A stretch of 64,000 bases of DNA from Bacteroidota bacterium (GTDB lineage Bacteria; Bacteroidota; Bacteroidia; Bacteroidales; Paludibacteraceae), in NCBI GenBank assembly GCA_023391625.1, contig JAEWAN010000006.1:496001-560000 (forward strand), given 5' to 3'. Numbering within the stretch: the stretch's first letter is position 1; the number at the start of each line of letters is the position of its first letter. Position numbers and translations under genes: made by a program. Below are positions 61,732 through 64,000 of the stretch, piece by piece. The notes below the pieces were generated by a model. The model saw only the letters and a list, made by a program, of their open reading frames with translations. It was not told where the DNA came from and did no database searches.

Positions 61732-62139
61732 ATGACTGCACAAGAGTATTTTAAGAACGATAAATTTGCATTGGCAAGCGGCGTTGAGTTGCTGGAAGTA
61801 AAAAACGGTTATGCCAAAGCTCGTTTACTGATAACTCCGGAGCATCTTAATGCTGGAGGCGTGTGTCAGGGAGGAGCTATATTTACTTTGGCGGATTTTA
61901 CATTTGCCGTAGCATGTAACAGCCATAGGCAATTGACATTTTCAATTAATTCAAACATTAATTTTTTTAAGTCCGAAAGAAGCGGATGGCTGTATGCCGA
62001 AGCCCACGAAGTTTTTGACCACTCAAAATTGTCTAACTGTGAAGTGCAGGTACGGAATGAAGCGGGCGAACTGATAGCAACTTTTGTGGGAACGGGTTTT
62101 CGGAAGCCTCAAGAATTACCGTTTGAACCTTTGGATTAA
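61732..62139 (+). CDS. PaaI-type hotdog thioesterase
   Basis: A 135-aa hotdog-fold acyl-CoA thioesterase (PaaI/YdiI group). Core block GGVCQGGAIFTLADFTFAVA has the conserved His-free GG-x-A-x-LAD pattern; FSINSNINFFKSERSGWLYA and GTGFRKP complete the fold. An AGAAAGG precedes the ATG. Co-transcribed with the aldehyde dehydrogenase (26-base gap), which suggests acyl or aldehyde detoxification. Confidence 0.88.
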   Translation: MTAQEYFKNDKFALASGVELLEVKNGYAKARLLITPEHLNAGGVCQGGAIFTLADFTFAVACNSHRQLTFSINSNINFFKSERSGWLYAEAHEVFDHSKLSNCEVQVRNEAGELIATFVGTGFRKPQELPFEPLD

Positions 62140-62172
62140 AGAGCCGTTAGTTAAAAAGTGGTTGATAATCCT

Positions 62173-62180
62173 TATCTTTG
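62173..62180 (+). promoter_or_regulatory. fprA -7 box
   Basis: TATCTTTG 42 bases before the fprA ATG. Confidence 0.5.
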
Positions 62181-62222
62181 TCGCGAGAAAAATAATCAAA
62201 TCATAATTTAATATAACCAAAG

Positions 62223-63413
62223 ATGTTTCAAAACTATCAGATTTCAAAAGATATTTATTACGTAGGGGTAAATGACCGTCAGAAGCATAAGTTTGAAAAC
62301 ATGCATCCGCTACCCTATGGTGTTTCTTATAATTCTTACCTTATTGTAGATGAAAAGGTTGCATTGATTGATACGGTAGATATCTGTTATGGGGATGTCT
62401 TTATAGAAAAAATACAGTCACAGTTGAAAGGTCGTCATATTGACTATCTTATTATCAATCATATGGAGCCGGATCATTCGGGTTCTATCCGGTTGCTGAG
62501 AAAGTATTATCCGGAAGTAACTATTATCGGTAATGCTAAAACTTTGGGAATGGTTACCGGATATTATGGCGTGGATGATAATTTTATGGAGGTGAAAGAC
62601 GGGGAGGTACTCTCATTAGGAGTTCATCAGTTGCAGTTCTACCTGACTCCTATGATTCACTGGCCGGAAACCATGATGACTTATGACCAGTCTGAAAAAG
62701 TACTTTTTTCAGGTGATGCTTTCGGGTGCTTTGGCGCTCTGAACGGAGCTGTGGTCGATTCGGATATGAATACGGATAGATATTGGGATGAAATGGTCCG
62801 TTATTATGCCAATATTGTAGGTAAGTACGGTTCTCCCGTACAAAAAGGTTTGCAGAAGCTGGCTTCTCTGAAAATAGATTTTATTTGCAGTACTCATGGG
62901 CCGGTTTGGAAAGAGCATATTGCTAAAGTGGTTGATATCTACGATAAATTAAGCCGTTATGAGCCGTTAGAGGAAGGAGTTGTAGTGGTATATGCTTCTA
63001 TGTATGGCAATACGGAACTGATGGGCGAAGCGGTGACACAAGGCTTGTCTCAGGCAGGTATGAAGAATATAGTGGTACATGATGCTTCTTTTTCAGAACC
63101 GTCCGCTATATTGTGCGATATCTTTAAGTATAAAGGTCTGATTATCGGTAGTCCTACATATTCTAATGAATTATATCCGGAAATTGATTCTTTGTTGAAA
63201 AAAATAGAAATAAGAGGGGTTAAGAACCGGGTGTTTGGTTATTTCGGTTCGTTTACCTGGGCTGGAGCTGCGGTAAAGAAACTTGCAGCTTTTGCTGAAA
63301 CCATGCAGTGGAAAACGGCAGATTTTGCAGTGGAAGAGAAGCAGGGACTTAAGCCGGATAATTATAAATTATGCCTGCAATTAGGAGAAAAAGTAGCTGA
63401 AATGCTTAAATAG
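62223..63413 (+). CDS. fprA: A-type flavoprotein (flavodiiron protein, oxygen or NO reductase)
   Basis: Reduces O2 to water (or NO to N2O) in anaerobes with electrons from rubredoxin or coenzymes. The 396-aa length fits class A. The N-terminal di-iron MBL domain has His80-x-Glu82-x-Asp84-His85 in NHMEPDHSG. The C-terminal flavodoxin domain (about 255-396) begins VVVYASMYGNTELMGE and has GSPTYSNELYPEID. No rubredoxin is fused or adjacent. It is followed 42 bases later by a DUF2721 gene. Confidence 0.93.
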   Translation: MFQNYQISKDIYYVGVNDRQKHKFENMHPLPYGVSYNSYLIVDEKVALIDTVDICYGDVFIEKIQSQLKGRHIDYLIINHMEPDHSGSIRLLRKYYPEVTIIGNAKTLGMVTGYYGVDDNFMEVKDGEVLSLGVHQLQFYLTPMIHWPETMMTYDQSEKVLFSGDAFGCFGALNGAVVDSDMNTDRYWDEMVRYYANIVGKYGSPVQKGLQKLASLKIDFICSTHGPVWKEHIAKVVDIYDKLSRYEPLEEGVVVVYASMYGNTELMGEAVTQGLSQAGMKNIVVHDASFSEPSAILCDIFKYKGLIIGSPTYSNELYPEIDSLLKKIEIRGVKNRVFGYFGSFTWAGAAVKKLAAFAETMQWKTADFAVEEKQGLKPDNYKLCLQLGEKVAEMLK

Positions 63414-63455
63414 AAAATTATACAACTTTCTTTCATTCAAAAGCGTTTTAGATTT

Positions 63456-63854
63456 ATGGAAGAACTAACACTGACTACACCGACATTTTTATTCTCAGCT
63501 GTTTCGCTGATTTTGCTGGCATATACAAACCGTTTCTTGTCGTATGCCCAGTTGGTGCGAACGCTGAAAGATAAATATATGGAAGACCATTCGGCTATTA
63601 CGCATGCCCAGATATTGAATCTTCGCAAGCGTTTGAACTTAACCAGAAGTATGCAGATTTTCGGGGTTGCCAGCCTGTTGTTGTGTGTAGCTACTATGTT
63701 TTTGATTTATATAGGGCTGCAAACCATTTCTATTTATGTGTTTGGTATAGCTTTGCTTTTTCTGATTATCTCTTTAACGTTGTCTGTGTTGGAAATACTG
63801 GTTTCTACCAAATCACTTGAAATCTATTTGGGTGATATGGAGAAGAAACGATGA
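63456..63854 (+). CDS. DUF2721 family membrane protein
   Basis: A 132-aa protein with three hydrophobic segments (about 7-25, 66-88, 91-115) and a charged loop with HAQILNLRKRLNLTRSMQIF between the first two. This matches DUF2721, small inner-membrane proteins of unknown function. It is probably co-transcribed with fprA. Confidence 0.85.
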   Translation: MEELTLTTPTFLFSAVSLILLAYTNRFLSYAQLVRTLKDKYMEDHSAITHAQILNLRKRLNLTRSMQIFGVASLLLCVATMFLIYIGLQTISIYVFGIALLFLIISLTLSVLEILVSTKSLEIYLGDMEKKR

Positions 63855-63887
63855 TATTATTTTATAAACTCATAGAATTGATACCTC

Positions 63888-64000
63888 ATGTATAATGGTT
63901 TTGTTCGTGTGGCTGCAGCTGTTCCGCAACTAAAAGTTGCAGATTGCAAGTTTAATGTCAGGCAGATTGTAAGCTTGGCGGAACAGGCGGAAAAAGAAAA
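63888..64000 (+). CDS. nadE: NAD+ synthase (glutamine-dependent), 5' fragment
   Basis: Only the first 37 codons are in the window (MYNGFVRVAAAVPQLKVADC, then KFNVRQIVSLAEQAEKEK). The start and the sequence AAAVPQLKVADCKFNV match the N-terminal nitrilase (glutaminase) domain of Bacteroidota NadE, which amidates nicotinate adenine dinucleotide to NAD+. The ATG is 33 bases after the DUF2721 stop. Without the synthetase domain the call rests on this short stretch. Confidence 0.7.
   Translation, partial: MYNGFVRVAAAVPQLKVADCKFNVRQIVSLAEQAEKE

Noticed and set aside
1..64000. CRISPR array, IS element, prophage or tRNA gene
   Set aside because: I looked for regularly spaced repeats, transposase or integrase motifs, phage structural genes and cloverleaf-like stretches in the gaps and found none.

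Overview
The window reads as chromosomal DNA of an anaerobic member of the order Bacteroidales (phylum Bacteroidota). The base composition is AT-rich by eye. Bacteroidota-type -7 boxes (TAnnTTTG) stand in front of many genes. Several families are typical of the phylum: DUF4294, DUF3127, WbqC, a long signal peptidase I with a large insertion, and a lipoprotein class with short lipoboxes. A PorE-like OmpA lipoprotein and a GH30 enzyme with a C-terminal sorting-domain-like tail point to a lineage with a type IX secretion system. The genus cannot be fixed from sequence alone. I see no IS element, prophage, CRISPR array, rRNA or tRNA. It is a dense housekeeping region with a few cell-envelope and carbohydrate accessory genes.

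Layout. 1-978: 3' end of an RND efflux pump. 975-7462 (minus): lipB, mtgA, an MBOAT O-acyltransferase, two SGNH hydrolases (one with a LysM module inside the catalytic fold) and an AlaX-like editing domain. 7777-13584: DUF4294 protein, GH30 glycosidase, gdhA. 13776-16570: asnA, folA, tonB. 16693-23976 (minus): DUF389 membrane protein, then a tight aroB - CoA-binding - lipoprotein - dapB - lepB - wbqC-like - ilvE array. 24233-30503 (plus): nitroreductase, DUF1015, PorE-like protein, thyA, gapA. 30739-38594 (minus): ddh, aguB, aguA, metG, htpG. 38857-53235 (mostly plus): SPOR protein, folE, GT39-like membrane protein, two S41 peptidases, OmpA lipoprotein, uvrA, surface lipoprotein, MBL hydrolase (minus), mpl, dCMP deaminase, nitroreductase. 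53230-59527 (minus): acyltransferase, cdsA, ftsH, rsfS, mnmA, DUF3127. 59664-64000 (plus): LRR protein, ALDH, thioesterase, flavodiiron protein, DUF2721, 5' end of nadE.

How the genes work together. Peptidoglycan and diaminopimelate are a recurrent theme: dapB and ddh give two ways of handling the DAP pathway, mpl recycles DAP-containing peptide, mtgA polymerises glycan, and the MBOAT/SGNH set probably adds or removes O-acetyl groups on an envelope glycan. Folate and thymidylate metabolism is represented by folA, folE, thyA and dCMP deaminase, which are scattered. aguA and aguB make putrescine from agmatine. gdhA and asnA assimilate ammonia. FprA suggests an anaerobe that must remove oxygen.

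The best candidate for an under-described system is the MBOAT - SGNH/LysM - SGNH cassette beside mtgA (2392-6922). Gene calls rest on recognition of motifs by eye. No database search, alignment or folding calculation was run.
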